From Thermostichus sp047462415 (GTDB lineage Bacteria > Cyanobacteriota > Cyanobacteriia > Thermostichales > Thermostichaceae), in NCBI RefSeq assembly GCF_047462415.1, contig NZ_JANSJE010000004.1, positions 1-64,000 on the forward strand: DNA of 64,000 nt. Direction: 5' to 3'. The notes below the pieces were generated by a model that saw only the letters and a program-made list of their open reading frames with translations, was not told the origin of the DNA and searched no databases. Shown here in pieces: positions 8,871 to 17,071 of this stretch. The first letter of the stretch is position 1, and each line of letters starts with the position of its first letter. The position numbers were made by a program, and so were the translations under genes.

Positions 8871-9092
8871 TCACAGCGACCGAGGCTTGGGTCGAAATGT
8901 CATGAAGGGAGCCACCAGCACCATGCCGGGAAAGAAAAACAAGACTAAGAAAAACATCAGCACCTTTTCCCAAGCGCCAGCCGAAGTCCAGCGTTTGTCC
9001 ACATACAGCAAAGACAACAGCGGCAACACCAGCAGATAGAGTATTGCCAAACCGGCATAAGTTGCCCAAATCAACGATGGGGTAGAAGCCAT
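8871..9092 (-). CDS. ndhL: NAD(P)H-quinone oxidoreductase subunit L
   Basis: 73-residue membrane subunit of the cyanobacterial/chloroplast NDH-1 complex, which carries cyclic electron flow and supports inorganic-carbon uptake (ndhL was first named ictA). Two helices are visible (YAGLAILYLLVLPLLSLLY and VLMFFLVLFFFPGMVLVAPF) with the family's signature FFFPG and PFMTFRPKPR end. Length is normal. It is probably cotranscribed with the following DUF3007 gene. Confidence 0.92.
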   Translation of the reverse strand: MASTPSLIWATYAGLAILYLLVLPLLSLLYVDKRWTSAGAWEKVLMFFLVLFFFPGMVLVAPFMTFRPKPRSL

Positions 9093-9191
9093 GTCGAGTA
9101 CGTCCCGCAGCTATTTGACCGTGTCAAACAAATCTAACAGCATTGTAAAGGGATTTGTCGGCTTGCGGGAGTCGGCAACTCGGCCAACTGA

Positions 9192-9596
9192 TCACAGGCT
9201 CGCGCTGATCGCCCCAACAGGGCAGGTGGGAACGCATTGTTCGCACATGACACAGCGGTTGCGGGAGAACTCCAGTTTCCAGTCGGGAGCGGAAATCCTG
9301 AGGGCCTCCGTGGGGCAGACTCCGGTACACAAGCCGCAGTCCACACACAAATCGGGGTCGATCTGAATTGCCTCGGCCCGTTCGGCCACCTCAATGCCCA
9401 GAGACTGTACCCACTCCAATCCAGCCTCCACCTGGTCGATGTCCCCTGAGAGCTCCACCACCAAGGTTCCCACTTCGTTGGGGGCTACCCTGGCGCGCAC
9501 AATATTGGCGGCCACATCAAAATCTTTGGCCAATCGATAGGTGACGGGGACATTCACCAAATGGCGGGGAAAGATTAGGGTGACTCGTTTGCGCAC
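9192..9596 (-). CDS. NIL-domain 4Fe-4S ferredoxin
   Basis: 134 residues. Residues 1-75 are a NIL domain, the fold also found at the end of methionine ABC ATPases. The C-terminal part holds two 4Fe-4S motifs, CVDCGLCTGVCP and CVMCEQCVPTCP, so it should carry two clusters and pass electrons in the cytoplasm. Partner and pathway are unknown; the protein is conserved in cyanobacteria. The frame is open to 9968, but homologous sequence begins at RKRVTLIFPRHLV, so I chose GTG 9596. The gene lies 99 bases upstream of ndhL on the same strand. Confidence 0.85.
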   Translation of the reverse strand: MRKRVTLIFPRHLVNVPVTYRLAKDFDVAANIVRARVAPNEVGTLVVELSGDIDQVEAGLEWVQSLGIEVAERAEAIQIDPDLCVDCGLCTGVCPTEALRISAPDWKLEFSRNRCVMCEQCVPTCPVGAISASL

Positions 9597-9764
9597 GAGT
9601 TTGGCCTGAGTATCTGAGGTGCCGTGACTCTTCCAGTATGGCAGGCTGCTGGCGGCATCCTCCCGTCCTGCATGGGCAGAAGCAGGGAGGCGGGATCCCA
9701 CGGAAGCTGTGAAGGGCGTCCCGCAGCCTGTCACAATGGGATCAGAGCGTTTTTGTTGATCCCC

Positions 9765-9929
9765 ATGAACTCGGCCCAGCCCTGCCTCAACTCCGAGCAC
9801 TATCGGCAGATGTTGGTGCGTGATGGCGAGCGTCGCTTCCGCGAGTGGCACACTGCTTTCCTCAACTATCAGCGGCAGTTTTTGCAAGAGATGAAGCGAT
9901 TGCAGCTCCGTTCTTCCCGGAATCGTTGA
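9765..9929 (+). CDS. Small hypothetical protein
   Basis: A possible 54-residue protein just ahead of mutS2. It is basic and rich in Arg, Gln and aromatic residues (FREWHTAFLNYQRQFLQEMKR), which looks like a single amphipathic helix. I see no clear ribosome binding site and do not recognise a family. Coding status rests only on an in-frame ATG, sensible composition and its place in the space between two genes. Confidence 0.4.
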   Translation: MNSAQPCLNSEHYRQMLVRDGERRFREWHTAFLNYQRQFLQEMKRLQLRSSRNR

Positions 9930-9942
9930 TCTGGAATCGCCA

Positions 9943-12354
9943 ATGGGTTCAGTAATGCCTACGGCCAACCCTTTGTGCCCTCTTCCGGTCTCTTCTCAGC
10001 CTGATTCCTCCCTCCGCCAAGAAACTTTGGAACTGCTGGAGTGGCCCCGCCTCTGTCAGCACTTGGCCACCTTTGCCGCCACGCCGCTGGGCCGCCGCGC
10101 CTGCTTGGAGCTGGATCCCTGGCAGAGTCGCGCCGACAGCGAAGCCTATCTTGAGCAGACTGAAGAGGCGATCCGCCTCGATCGCTCGCAGGCGGGCGGA
10201 GTTTCCATGGCAGGGATCCACAACTTGCTGCCGGCCTTGGAACGAGCCGAACGGGGAGGGATCCTGAGCGGGGAAGAGCTGGTGCAGGTTGCTACAACTC
10301 TAGGATCCGCCCGCCGCATCCGCCGTTTGATCGATGACCAGGACTGTCTGCCCCGCCTGCAGGCTTGGGTGAGTGACCTACGCACCTACCCGGAACTGGA
10401 GCAGGAGATCTTTCGCTGTCTGGAGGAGCAGGGGGAGGTGCGGGACAGTGCCAGCCCCGTCCTTGCCGATCTGCGCCGGCAGCAACGGCAGCAACGCAGC
10501 CAGATCCAAGAGCGCCTGCAACAGTTGATGAGCCAGTACCCCCAGGCGCTACAGGATACCCTGATCGGCCAGCGGCAGGGGCGGTTTGTGCTGATGGTGA
10601 AGGCCGCCCAGCGGGATCTCATCCGCGGCATTGTGCACGACAGCTCTGCCAGCGGGGCCACCCTCTATGTGGAGCCCTATGCGGTGGTGGAACTGGGCAA
10701 CCGCTTGCGGGAAACCCAAGCTCAGATTCAGGCAGAGGAAGAGCGGATCTTGGCCGCCCTCTCGGCCCAGGTGGGATCTGTTGCCGAGGATTTGGAGCAT
10801 CTGCAGGCGGTGATGGTGGGGCTGGATGTGGCCTTGGCCCGTGGCCGCTACAGTCTCTGGCTGGACGGCCATCGCCCCCAGTTTGTCTCGGCAGGACTGC
10901 GCCTGCGGCAGGCCCGCCACCCTCTGCTGTTGTGGCAGTGCCGCGCAGAAGGCCAGGGCGCGGAGGTGATCCCCATCGACTTCACCCTCTCGGAGTCCAT
11001 TCGTGTCGTGGTTATCACCGGCCCCAACACCGGCGGCAAAACCGTTGCCTTGAAAACCTTGGGGCTGTTGGCGCTGATGGCCAAGGCGGGGATCTTCCTG
11101 CCGGCTCAGGATCCGCCCCAACTGCCCTGGTTCGATGGCGTTTATGCCGACATCGGCGACGAGCAATCCCTGCAACAAAATCTCTCCACCTTTTCGGGGC
11201 ACATCCACCGCATCAGCCGCATGGTGCGGGTTCTGCAGTCCGACCCGGCGCCGGCCCTTGTCCTGCTGGATGAGGTGGGGGCGGGCACGGATCCCACAGA
11301 AGGCGCCGCCCTGGCGGCTGGGCTGTTGGAGTATCTCTCGGAAAAGGCGTTGCTCACCTTGGCCACCACCCACTACGGCGAGCTGAAGGCCCTGAAGTAC
11401 CAACATCCCGGCTTTGAAAATGCTTCGGTGGAGTTTGACGAGACCACCCTGGCCCCCACCTATCGCCTGTTGTGGGGGATCCCCGGTCGCTCCAATGCCT
11501 TGGCCATCGCCCGACGGCTGCACCTGGATCCCGAGATCCTGCAACGGGCCCAGCAGCACCTGCAGGGAGAAAGCCAGGTGGATCAGGTGATTGCCGGGCT
11601 GGAAGCGCAGCGGGCCCAATTGGAAGCGCGGGCAGCCCAGGTGGGAGCCCTGCATCGAGAGCTGGAGAGCTTATATCAGCAAATGCAGCAGCGCAGCCGC
11701 CAAATGGCCGAGCGGGAAGCCCAACTGGAGCACAAGCAAAACCAAGGTCTGCAAGCCCTGTTGGCTGCCGCCCGTCAGGAAGTGGCCGCCGCCATCCGCA
11801 AATTGCAGCAGGGAGAGGATCCCCAGCGCATCACGGCCGAGCTGGCGCAAATCCAGCAGCGCTACTCTCCCTCGCCGCCGCCTGCGGATAGGGAGTTTGT
11901 GCCAGAGGTGGGGGATCGGGTGCGGCTGAGAGGCCTGGGGCAGACGGGAGAGGTGATCGCCGTCACAGGGGATGTGTATGTGGTGCGCAGCGGCATCCTC
12001 AAATTCACGGTGCCGCGGGAGCAGTTGGATCCCATTGACGAGCAGCAGGCCCAGCAGCGCCAACGCCCCAAGGCCCCACCTCCCGCCCCAGCAGCCACCG
12101 CTCCCCTCAACCTGCGCAGCAGCCAGAACACCCTCGATCTGCGGGGGAAAACCGTGGCCGATGCCGAGGCCATTCTGGAACAGCACTTTGCCCAAGCTCC
12201 CCCCGGCCCTGTCTGGATCATCCACGGCCACGGCACCGGGCGCTTGCGGGCCGGCGTACAAGCTTACTTACAAAATCACCCCCGCGTCCAGAGGTTTGCC
12301 CCAGCGGATCCCCAAGACGGCGGCACCGGCGCGACCGTGGCCCACTTGCGGTGA
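9943..12354 (+). CDS. mutS2: Endonuclease MutS2
   Basis: 803 residues, the normal size for MutS2, which acts on recombination intermediates (and, in some bacteria, collided ribosomes) and not in mismatch repair. The ATPase core has a Walker A GPNTGGKT near residue 360 and downstream LLDEVGAGTDP and TTHYGELK motifs. A coiled-coil segment (about 530-640, many Gln/Glu/Arg) leads to a C-terminal Smr nuclease domain from about residue 728, with LDLRG and the HGHGTGRLR motif. ATG 9955 is an alternative start. Eleven GGATCC sites lie within the gene. Confidence 0.93.
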   Translation: MGSVMPTANPLCPLPVSSQPDSSLRQETLELLEWPRLCQHLATFAATPLGRRACLELDPWQSRADSEAYLEQTEEAIRLDRSQAGGVSMAGIHNLLPALERAERGGILSGEELVQVATTLGSARRIRRLIDDQDCLPRLQAWVSDLRTYPELEQEIFRCLEEQGEVRDSASPVLADLRRQQRQQRSQIQERLQQLMSQYPQALQDTLIGQRQGRFVLMVKAAQRDLIRGIVHDSSASGATLYVEPYAVVELGNRLRETQAQIQAEEERILAALSAQVGSVAEDLEHLQAVMVGLDVALARGRYSLWLDGHRPQFVSAGLRLRQARHPLLLWQCRAEGQGAEVIPIDFTLSESIRVVVITGPNTGGKTVALKTLGLLALMAKAGIFLPAQDPPQLPWFDGVYADIGDEQSLQQNLSTFSGHIHRISRMVRVLQSDPAPALVLLDEVGAGTDPTEGAALAAGLLEYLSEKALLTLATTHYGELKALKYQHPGFENASVEFDETTLAPTYRLLWGIPGRSNALAIARRLHLDPEILQRAQQHLQGESQVDQVIAGLEAQRAQLEARAAQVGALHRELESLYQQMQQRSRQMAEREAQLEHKQNQGLQALLAAARQEVAAAIRKLQQGEDPQRITAELAQIQQRYSPSPPPADREFVPEVGDRVRLRGLGQTGEVIAVTGDVYVVRSGILKFTVPREQLDPIDEQQAQQRQRPKAPPPAPAATAPLNLRSSQNTLDLRGKTVADAEAILEQHFAQAPPGPVWIIHGHGTGRLRAGVQAYLQNHPRVQRFAPADPQDGGTGATVAHLR

Positions 12355-12434
12355 GGGTTGGGCTGTTTCAAACTCACTTACGGTCGTTTCCAACAAGGTT
12401 AAGACACTTTGCCGCTGGCCCAAGCGCTCCCCGC

Positions 12435-12459
12435 CCCCTCTCCCTCAGGGGGAGAGGGG
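12435..12459. repeat. REP-like hairpin, copy C (partial)
   Basis: Only the palindromic core is present: CCCCTCTCCC at 12435-12444 pairs with GGGAGAGGGG at 12450-12459. Without the GCTGGGGGTGAGGG tail. It lies 80 bases after mutS2 and between two convergent genes, so it could act as a bidirectional terminator. Confidence 0.7.
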
Positions 12460-12495
12460 AGCTGAAGATCCACGACCAGGCTGTTTGGTAACCGT

Positions 12496-12747
12496 TCAAA
12501 CTTGACTTTGGAGCGCTGCTGCCGAGCCGACGGGCTGGGATCCCACCTGTTGCCGCCGGCTTTGCCAAAGCCAGTAGCCCCGCAGCAGTTGGCTATCCCC
12601 GATGAGCTTCAACATCACCGCCACCGTCATACTTGTCCAACTGAGAGGGCCAAAGGCAGCGCCTGCTGCAGCCAGCAGCGCCAACCCCGAAAGATTGAGC
12701 CCCAAGCCTTGCACCCACATCCACCAGACGGTCTCGCGCTCCGACAT
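12496..12747 (-). CDS. Small membrane protein, hypothetical
   Basis: 83 residues with two probable membrane helices (GLGLNLSGLALLAAAGAAFG and SWTSMTVAVMLKLIGDSQLL) and a short basic C-terminus. ATG 12747 (MSERETVWW) is preferred to an upstream start at 12822 that would add a non-conserved Arg/Ser-rich stretch. I do not recognise the family. It lies 128 bases downstream of ureB on the same strand, which is where ureC would be in a standard urease operon. Confidence 0.6.
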   Translation of the reverse strand: MSERETVWWMWVQGLGLNLSGLALLAAAGAAFGPLSWTSMTVAVMLKLIGDSQLLRGYWLWQSRRQQVGSQPVGSAAALQSQV

Positions 12748-12875
12748 TGGCCGGCTCCTAGAAACGGAAGAATTGGATAGCCCTACTCTCCTGGATCTGA
12801 GGCGAGGTGGGGATATGGCCAAGCCTCAGCCCAGATGCCCAAAGCTGCATACTTCGGGGGGCGTTATGTCCAGGC

Positions 12876-13283
12876 CTAGCCCAGCCACGCCTGCAACCGC
12901 GCCAGAGCCAGCCGCTTTTGGGCAGCAGAGCTTACCGTACCTTCTGTGAGCCGATTGAAGCCGTGCACCAGCCCCTTGCCTCCCAAAGCCACCAGCGTCA
13001 CCCGATGGGTTTGCCCCGGCTCAAAGCGCACCGCTTGGCCGGAAGGAATGTTGAGGCGCATGCCAAAGCTGGCGGCGCGATCGAACACCAGAGCCCGGTT
13101 CACCTCGAAAAAGTGAAAATGGGATCCCACCTGAATGGGCCGATCCCCTCGGTTGGTCACCTCCAGGGTCACGCTGGCCCGTCCGACATTGGCTTGGATG
13201 GGATCCTCTGCCAGCAGCAGCTCCCCCGGGATCAGAACCGGTGCAGGGTCCGCAGCAGGCGGGGTTTTGGGTTGGCGAGCCAT
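12876..13283 (-). CDS. ureB: Urease subunit beta
   Basis: 135 residues, slightly longer than usual because of a proline-rich N-terminal extension of about 15 residues. The domain begins at PGELLLAEDPIQANVGR and contains the conserved NRGDRPIQVGSHFHFFEVN and FGMRLNIPSG blocks. With UreA and UreC it forms the nickel urease that splits urea to ammonia and CO2. It follows ureA by 51 bases. No ureC or accessory gene is in the window. Confidence 0.95.
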   Translation of the reverse strand: MARQPKTPPAADPAPVLIPGELLLAEDPIQANVGRASVTLEVTNRGDRPIQVGSHFHFFEVNRALVFDRAASFGMRLNIPSGQAVRFEPGQTHRVTLVALGGKGLVHGFNRLTEGTVSSAAQKRLALARLQAWLG

Positions 13284-13334
13284 GGTGGCAACCTCCTGAA
13301 GTCTGTGAGTCGTTGGGGGATCCTTAGAAAGCAG

Positions 13335-13637
13335 CTAGCGAATGGGGTGGTGCAGGGTCACCAGCTTGGTTCCGTCGGGGAAGGTGGCCTCCACTTGAAT
13401 TTCCGGGATCATCTCCGGGATCCCAGGCATCACGTCCTCTCGGCTCAGCCAGGTTAGCCCCTCGCTCATCAACTGGGCAACCGTTTTCCCTTCCCGTGCC
13501 CCCTCCAAAACGGCTGCGCTCAGGTAGGCCACCGCCTCGGGGTAGTTGAGTTTGAGGCCTCGCTGCCGCCGATCCCGAGCCAACTGGGCCGCCAGGTAGA
13601 TCAACAACTTGTCTTTCTCCTGGGGAGACAGGTACAT
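13335..13637 (-). CDS. ureA: Urease subunit gamma
   Basis: 100 residues, standard length, with the family opening LSPQEKDKLLIYLAAQLARDR, the RGLKLNYPEAVAYLSA block and the HHPIR end. First gene of a ureA-ureB pair. A GAGGTGA ribosome binding site precedes the ATG. Urease supplies ammonium from urea; glnB and amt elsewhere in the window act in the same nitrogen economy. Confidence 0.95.
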   Translation of the reverse strand: MYLSPQEKDKLLIYLAAQLARDRRQRGLKLNYPEAVAYLSAAVLEGAREGKTVAQLMSEGLTWLSREDVMPGIPEMIPEIQVEATFPDGTKLVTLHHPIR

Positions 13638-13980
13638 GAGGTCACCTCAAAGATACAAAACGATACAGAAGAGACGGCAGGGCGCCACGTTAGCCTAGAG
13701 TTGATTTAACTTATACCACCTCTGGGCCAACAAGAGGCTCCCAAGTTGTATGAGGAACCACCCGCCCTTCTCCAGCACTGACGGTCTCGGTACCCGATGT
13801 TGCATCTTCCTTCCTGGGCAGCCTCTCCTGAAAGAGTAACAATAGATAAATAGGTGTAGTAGTCGTCAAGGTTTGTTTAGATTTGTATCTCGGCCCTGAG
13901 TTGATTTATCTTGGAGCAATTTACCGGCTTTGTTTAGCAGTTTCCTTTGATATGGATTGACTAGGTTCTTTTGATGAGCT
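13638..13980. other. Divergent ureA/hrcA intergenic region
   Basis: 343 bases without a gene, AT-richer than its surroundings. It must hold the promoters of ureA (leftward) and hrcA (rightward). Two near-identical GAGTTGATTTA blocks occur at about 13696 and 13898. I see no CIRCE element (TTAGCACTC inverted repeat) ahead of hrcA, so autoregulation through the classical site is not supported. Confidence 0.5.
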
Positions 13981-15108
13981 ATGAAACTCGAACTGACTCC
14001 CAGACAGCGCAAGATTCTCTGGGCGACGGTGCGCAGCTACATTGCGACGGCTGAACCTGTCGGTTCCAAAACCTTGGCTCAGTCCTATAACTTTGGGGTG
14101 AGCACGGCCACCATTCGTAACGACTTGGCCACCCTTGAGCAGGTTGGGTTACTGTTTCAGCCCCACACCTCCGCCGGGCGGGTTCCTTCCGACTTTGGCT
14201 ATCGGGTCTATGTGAACGATCTGTTGACCTCTGCCAACATGGATGGGATCCCCTGCGATGCTCCTCAGCCGGATCCCCATCCTGCTCTGCAGCAGTTGCT
14301 GGATCAGCTTGGCCGCGAGCTGGGCGACGACCTGGACAGTCTTCTCCAGAGGGTGGCCCAGCTTTTGGCCCATCTGAGCGGCTGCATTGCTCTGATCACC
14401 CCACCCCAGGGGCCGGTGGTGGCCATTCACCACGTGCAGTTGGTGTCGGTGGCGCCAGGGCGGGTGATGGTGTTGGTGGTTACCGATTCTTATCAAACCC
14501 ATTCGGCCTTGGTCAGCCCACCCGAGTGGCCCAGCGACTGCCAAGAGGATCTGGAAGATGAATTGCGATTGCTCAGCAACTTCCTCACCCTGAAGCTGCG
14601 GGGCAAGACTTTTGCCGAGTTGCAGGATTTGAGCTGGCTGAAGCTGGATGAAGAGTTTCGCGCCTACAGCCATTGGCTGCAGCAACTGCTGCGCTCGGTG
14701 GTACAACGCTATCTGCGGCCATCTCTCGGGCAGGTGTTCAGTGCCGGCATGACAGAGCTGATGCGTCAACCGGAGTTTTCCCAAGCCCGGCAGGTGCAGG
14801 CGGTGATGCAGTTGATCGAGGAAGGGGCGGAGCAACTCCAGGGAATGATTGGGCTCCATTTGACCGATGGGGGCTCAAGGGGGAACGATTCAGGACAGCC
14901 CGACCGCAATATCCCGGTGATCATCTACATCGGCAGCGAGAACCCGCTGGAGTCTTTGCACCACTGTACGGTTATCGCTGCCACTTACCACCGCCGCTCG
15001 GCTCCTCTGGGTACTGTCACCTTGCTGGGGCCGACCCGAATGGCCTACGAGCGCAGCATTGCGGCTGTGCAGGCGGTGGCCTCTCACCTGACTCGGTCTC
15101 TTGCTTAG
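13981..15108 (+). CDS. hrcA: Heat-inducible transcription repressor HrcA
   Basis: 375 residues. HrcA binds CIRCE operators and represses groE/dnaK-class chaperone genes until heat or misfolded protein titrates GroEL. The N-terminal winged helix (about 1-75) has LTPRQRKILWATVRSYIATAE and the VSTATIRNDLATLE recognition helix; SAGRVPSDFGYRVYVN follows. The remaining GAF-like and inserted dimerisation parts are of normal length. It is the first of two same-strand genes, 39 bases before tilS. Confidence 0.93.
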   Translation: MKLELTPRQRKILWATVRSYIATAEPVGSKTLAQSYNFGVSTATIRNDLATLEQVGLLFQPHTSAGRVPSDFGYRVYVNDLLTSANMDGIPCDAPQPDPHPALQQLLDQLGRELGDDLDSLLQRVAQLLAHLSGCIALITPPQGPVVAIHHVQLVSVAPGRVMVLVVTDSYQTHSALVSPPEWPSDCQEDLEDELRLLSNFLTLKLRGKTFAELQDLSWLKLDEEFRAYSHWLQQLLRSVVQRYLRPSLGQVFSAGMTELMRQPEFSQARQVQAVMQLIEEGAEQLQGMIGLHLTDGGSRGNDSGQPDRNIPVIIYIGSENPLESLHHCTVIAATYHRRSAPLGTVTLLGPTRMAYERSIAAVQAVASHLTRSLA

Positions 15109-15147
15109 GGGGGCAGGGTCTGGGCTGCACCCGAGCAATAGCAAGCT

Positions 15148-16173
15148 GTGACCAGGCTCTCTTCTTTTCACCTGCGGGTACAACACGCCATCCGGCAGCG
15201 GCAGCTTCTTCACCCCGGCGAGCGCTTGCTGGTGGCTTTTTCCGGCGGTCAAGATTCCTTTTGCCTGCTCCAGATCCTGCGGGATCTGCAGCCTCGCTGG
15301 GACTGGAAGCTGTTTGTCCTGCATTGTGATCACCGTTGGTCGGCGGACGAAACGGAGTGTGCCCGCTTTTTGCAGCGATGGCTGCAGCAGCAGGGGCTAA
15401 TCCATGCCGTTGCAACTGCGGATCCCATCCGCCGAGATGAGGCAGGGGCCAGGGCTTGGCGCTACCAACAGTTGGACAAATGGGCCCGCATTTGGGAGTG
15501 CAGCGCCGTGGTGATGGGGCATACGGCCAGCGATCGCGCAGAGACGTTGTTGTGGAATTTGCTGCGGGGGACAGGAGCCGCCGGGCTGAGCAGCCTAGAT
15601 TGGCAGCGCCGCCTGGACGAGCGGGATCCCACCTCTGCCCGGTTGGTGCGCCCCCTGCTGGGCCTTTTTCGTTGGGAAACCGAGCAATTTTGCCGGCAGC
15701 ACCAGTTGCCGGTCTGGCCGGATCGCAGCAACCAAGATCTGGCCCATGGCCGCAACCGCCTCCGCCTAGAGGTGATGCCCTACCTGAAGCAACACTTTAA
15801 CCCCCAACTGGAAGTGGCTCTGAACCGAGCTGTCACGCTGCTACAAGCAGAACACGAGCTGGTGGTAGCCCAGGCAGATCAGCTCTGGGCGCAGGTGTAT
15901 GAGCCCACTTTGCCAGGGCTGCGACGGGATCCCTTGCGGGCCGCCCCCTTAGCCCTGCAGCGACAGGTGATGTTCCGATTTTTGTCCCTGGTGCTGCCCC
16001 ACCACCCCACCTTTGATCAGGTGGAAGCCGGGATCCAGCTCTTAAAAGCAGGCCGCGGCAGCCGCAGCCCCGACTATCCAGGTGGGAGCTGGCTAGAAGT
16101 GAAAGAGGATCACATTTGTTTTGTTTCCATTAATTCCACTTCCCCGAAAGGAAGCAACTCTCCCCGACTATAG
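15148..16173 (+). CDS. tilS: tRNA(Ile)-lysidine synthase
   Basis: 341 residues with a GTG start. TilS attaches lysine to C34 of the CAU-anticodon tRNA-Ile so that it reads AUA. The PP-loop ATP-binding motif SGGQDS is at 32-37; HCDHRW, GHTASDRAETLLWNLLRG and the SNQDLAHGRNRLRLEVMP block match the family. The protein is shorter than the E. coli enzyme, as in most cyanobacteria (no full C-terminal domain). Its last dozen codons lie inside the left end of dispersed repeat copy 1. Confidence 0.93.
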   Translation: MTRLSSFHLRVQHAIRQRQLLHPGERLLVAFSGGQDSFCLLQILRDLQPRWDWKLFVLHCDHRWSADETECARFLQRWLQQQGLIHAVATADPIRRDEAGARAWRYQQLDKWARIWECSAVVMGHTASDRAETLLWNLLRGTGAAGLSSLDWQRRLDERDPTSARLVRPLLGLFRWETEQFCRQHQLPVWPDRSNQDLAHGRNRLRLEVMPYLKQHFNPQLEVALNRAVTLLQAEHELVVAQADQLWAQVYEPTLPGLRRDPLRAAPLALQRQVMFRFLSLVLPHHPTFDQVEAGIQLLKAGRGSRSPDYPGGSWLEVKEDHICFVSINSTSPKGSNSPRL

Positions 16174-16467
16174 CCCTTACCCAATCCAGGGGCCCAGATC
16201 GACAGGGTCTCGTTTTGGGCTGCAATTTCCCCTCACTTTTTGTCGCCGAGGGGCCTGAAACCCTTGCCCAGCAAGGGATCGACCGGATCAACGGAAGAAT
16301 CAGGGTTTGAGGGTTGTCGCCGACCCTGTCGCTGAATTTTGGGTATAAAGCTTTACAAGGATCCCGGTGCTGCTGTTGAGGTGGCCTGGGATGGGCTCCT
16401 GAGGGGTGGGCTAAGACGGTCTTTCTAGGGATCCAGGACATAGCGATCCTGGGAGAGGAGCTTGTTG
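16125..16467. repeat. Dispersed repeat, copy 1
   Basis: Matches 31902-32143. The shared left end is TTTCCATTAATTCCACTTCC, with a short hairpin CTTCC/GGAAG at 16139-16154. A segment of about 115 bases is unique to this copy. The core from about 16271 to 16467 is about 90% identical to copy 2 and includes TTTGGGTATAAAGCTTTACA. The left end overlaps the end of tilS and the right end covers the last 14 codons of the vanW-like gene. Confidence 0.85.
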
Positions 16468-17063
16468 CCGCGATAGACGCTCACCTGCAAATGCTGGGGA
16501 TCCAGCCGCTGCTGCTCCACGCGGATGGGGGAGATCTGGAGGGCGTGGCGGGATCCCCGTCCCAGCACCGACACGATGAGATTTTGGCCGCGGATCTGAA
16601 GGCGCAGGCGCACCGGCCAAGGGAAGGGGTTGCGCAGCTTGAGGTCGGCCAAGCCGTACCAAACGGTGGCATCCAGGCCGGGGGGCACCGACTCCACGGG
16701 GCGGTAATGGGGGTGCCTTTCCACCACTTCCAGCCCCGCCAGCAGAGCAGCGTTGTATAGGCTGGAGGAGACTTGACAGATCCCGCCCCCAACCGAATCC
16801 AGGGTTTCGGCCACCATGAATACCGGCGCAGGCAGATAGCCCCGCTCGAGGGTGCGCGGCCCTACCACCTGGTTGAAAGAAAAAACTGCCCTTGGCTGAA
16901 TGTAAACCCCATCCAGGCTTTGGGCAGCCTGGCGAATGTTGTGGAGCTGCGAGGGAGTGCGCTCCTGCAAGGAAGTGGTGTATCGGCTCAGGGTGGTTGG
17001 GGTGGGATCCGTCCACCACAGAGCCAGCAGGGCCAACCCCACCGACAAAGCCAATCCCCGCAT
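16425..17063 (-). CDS. VanW-family protein
   Basis: 212 residues with an N-terminal membrane anchor or signal (GLALSVGLALLALWW). The VanW domain is recognised from VFSFNQVVGPRTLERGY and the GGGICQVSSSLYNAALLAGLE block followed by ERHPHYRPVESVPPGLDATV. VanW proteins are envelope proteins of unknown activity. ATG 17063 is preferred to a TTG at 17084; an AAAGGGAAG ribosome site lies just before it and the start is 8 bases after the sigma-fusion stop. That closeness suggests one transcript. The 3' end is shared with a degenerate copy at 32.1 kb. Confidence 0.85.
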   Translation of the reverse strand: MRGLALSVGLALLALWWTDPTPTTLSRYTTSLQERTPSQLHNIRQAAQSLDGVYIQPRAVFSFNQVVGPRTLERGYLPAPVFMVAETLDSVGGGICQVSSSLYNAALLAGLEVVERHPHYRPVESVPPGLDATVWYGLADLKLRNPFPWPVRLRLQIRGQNLIVSVLGRGSRHALQISPIRVEQQRLDPQHLQVSVYRGNKLLSQDRYVLDP

Positions 17064-17071
17064 CTTCCCTT

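Noticed and set aside
13653..13666. Possible NtcA site ahead of ureA (GTATCGTTTTGTAT)
   Set aside because: One half-site is wrong (TAT for TAC) and it lies only 16-29 bases before the start codon, too close for activation.
13900..13980. CIRCE operator ahead of hrcA
   Set aside because: No TTAGCACTC inverted repeat is present.
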